Source of the DNA: CAYXBG01 sp964463145
GTDB lineage: Bacteria; Acidobacteriota; UBA6911; RPQK01; CBDAPI01
Assembly (NCBI GenBank): GCA_964463145.1
Contig: CAYXBG010000020.1
Coordinates: 1 to 24,630, forward strand
Direction of reading: 5' to 3'
Length of the DNA: 24,630 nucleotides
Notes under the pieces: model-generated
Database searches by the model: none
What the model was told of the DNA's origin: nothing
The model's input: only the letters and a program-made list of their open reading frames with translations
In this document: positions 23,648 to 24,630 of the stretch, in pieces
How positions within the stretch are numbered: position 1 is the stretch's first letter
Layout: each line of letters begins with the position of its first letter
Made by a program: the position numbers and the translations under genes

Positions 23648-24630
23648 GTGCGAATTAGAACACTTTTCCTGATGGCAGTATTTGGATCTGCGATATTCCT
23701 TGGGTATCGATGGGATAGGATTGCCCCAGTTGTGGAATGGAGTCAGGCTGGAGGGCAAATCGGTGAGGGCTCTCCATTAACAATCGATTTTCATGATGAA
23801 GGTAATGGACTAGGTTATCTGTCGGTCGTGATTCAACAAGGCAAGAAAATTCTTACGATTCGTGACGGGTTGATTCCAAAGGAAGAGAACAACTCCCATT
23901 ACAATGTCGAGCTTGATCTTGTAAAAATTCGGAAAGACTTGGATCTTAAAGAAGGTCTCTTCGAGGTAACGGTACAAGTTTCCGATACGCCTAATTGGGG
24001 TGTATCTTCGCGGACCACAAGTGAGAGTCATCAATTCAATCTGGACACGAAGCCACCTTTACTAAATGTGCTTTCGACTAATCATTATATTCGCCAAGGA
24101 GGTTCTCAGCTTATCTCCTTCGCGACACCCGGAGAAGAGGCTGTGCTTAGTGGTGTAAGAGTTGGGCAAACCAACTTTCAGGCTTACAGGCATCCTGAGG
24201 ATCCAAACATCTACGTGGCTCTAATAGGGATATCCTACAACCACTCTGAAGGGGCAGCCCCAATAGTTGCTTGGGCTGTTGACTCTGTCGGGAATCGTGC
24301 CCAAAGTGAGGTCGCATACAGGGTCATACCTGTCCGGTATCGCAAGCGTGTTCTCACGATTACAGACAAATTCATCCGTAAGGTTTCTTCGGAGATTCTA
24401 TCGAGGACATCAGAAGTTAGTGCAGGCGAATCTTTGAAAGAAACTTTTTTTAACATCAATAATGCCTTACGCGAGAAGAATCACGATCAAATTATGCTAA
24501 TCGGGAGATCTTCTGCTGAAAAATTGCTTTTTACCCGTCCTTTTGTGCAACTTCTCAACTCTAAAGTCGAGGCGGGTTTTGCTGATGAAAGAGATTATGT
24601 CTACGGTAACGAGATTGTCGATAAGCAGAC
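23648..24630 (+). CDS. Exported envelope protein, probable M23 metallopeptidase precursor (3' truncated)
   Basis: The 327 visible codons start at GTG 23648, preceded by GGAGGGGG with about 5 bases spacing. An N-terminal signal anchor (about 3-19) is followed by beta-rich repeats with LTIDFHDEGNGLGYLSVVI and, later, GVSSRTTSESHQFNLDTKPPLLNVL. A helical region after that (about 240-300) reads KFIRKVSSEILSR and LKETFFNINNALR. This architecture precedes the LytM/M23 domain in exported peptidases of several phyla; the final visible GFADERDYVYGNEIVDKQT fits the entry to such a domain. The catalytic HxxxD and HxH motifs would lie past the window, so the peptidase call is inference. It diverges from the AI-2E gene. 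Confidence 0.75.
   Translation, partial: MRIRTLFLMAVFGSAIFLGYRWDRIAPVVEWSQAGGQIGEGSPLTIDFHDEGNGLGYLSVVIQQGKKILTIRDGLIPKEENNSHYNVELDLVKIRKDLDLKEGLFEVTVQVSDTPNWGVSSRTTSESHQFNLDTKPPLLNVLSTNHYIRQGGSQLISFATPGEEAVLSGVRVGQTNFQAYRHPEDPNIYVALIGISYNHSEGAAPIVAWAVDSVGNRAQSEVAYRVIPVRYRKRVLTITDKFIRKVSSEILSRTSEVSAGESLKETFFNINNALREKNHDQIMLIGRSSAEKLLFTRPFVQLLNSKVEAGFADERDYVYGNEIVDKQ

Overview
The window reads as a chromosomal housekeeping segment of a Gram-negative, aerobic bacterium. I see no insertion sequence, phage gene, CRISPR array, rRNA or plasmid function. Almost every gene is on the minus strand. Only a tRNA and the truncated gene at the right edge are on the plus strand. The combination of a split-cytochrome-b bc complex, an A1-type cytochrome oxidase with two subunit III genes, CarD, DUF2203, an ftsH-folP-cdaA-cdaR run and paired SurA/PpiC proteins behind mfd is what I would expect from Acidobacteriota or a related lineage. 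That placement is an inference from gene content, not from a marker gene.

Region A (1-7668, minus): electron transport. Transcription runs from coxB through ctaD, two coxC-type genes, ctaF and a small CxxC membrane protein. It continues, after an AT-rich gap, into a Rieske protein, a cytochrome b6-like protein, a separate C-terminal cytochrome b protein and a membrane-anchored coiled-coil protein cut by the window edge. Together they would pass electrons from quinol to oxygen. CoxB has no fused cytochrome c domain, so the carrier is either the truncated protein or encoded elsewhere.

Region B (7853-8909, minus): a two-gene unit, DUF2203 plus an exported probable lipoprotein. Its -10 box lies so close to the first ATG that the mRNA should be almost leaderless.

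Region C (9090-19691, minus): a long, tightly packed run: ftsH, folP, cdaA, cdaR, rfaE2, mfd and two PpiC-type peptidyl-prolyl isomerases. It links membrane proteolysis, folate synthesis, c-di-AMP synthesis, heptose activation for LPS, transcription-coupled repair and envelope protein folding. Overlaps of 1 to 32 bases suggest co-transcription.

Region D (19823-22014): tilS (minus) lies head to head with a tRNA gene (plus) with a CAU anticodon, possibly the substrate of TilS. Convergent with the tRNA is carD, which has a strong sigma70-like promoter and a TTG start with a good ribosome binding site.

Region E (22311-24630): an AI-2E/PerM-type membrane protein (minus) diverges from an envelope protein gene (plus, probable M23 peptidase precursor, truncated by the window end). 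The gap between them carries a near-perfect 22-bp dyad.

No clearly new multi-gene system is present. The points most worth a second look are the small CxxC membrane protein in the oxidase operon, the CAU tRNA beside tilS, the altered Qo-site motif, and the leaderless DUF2203/lipoprotein unit.
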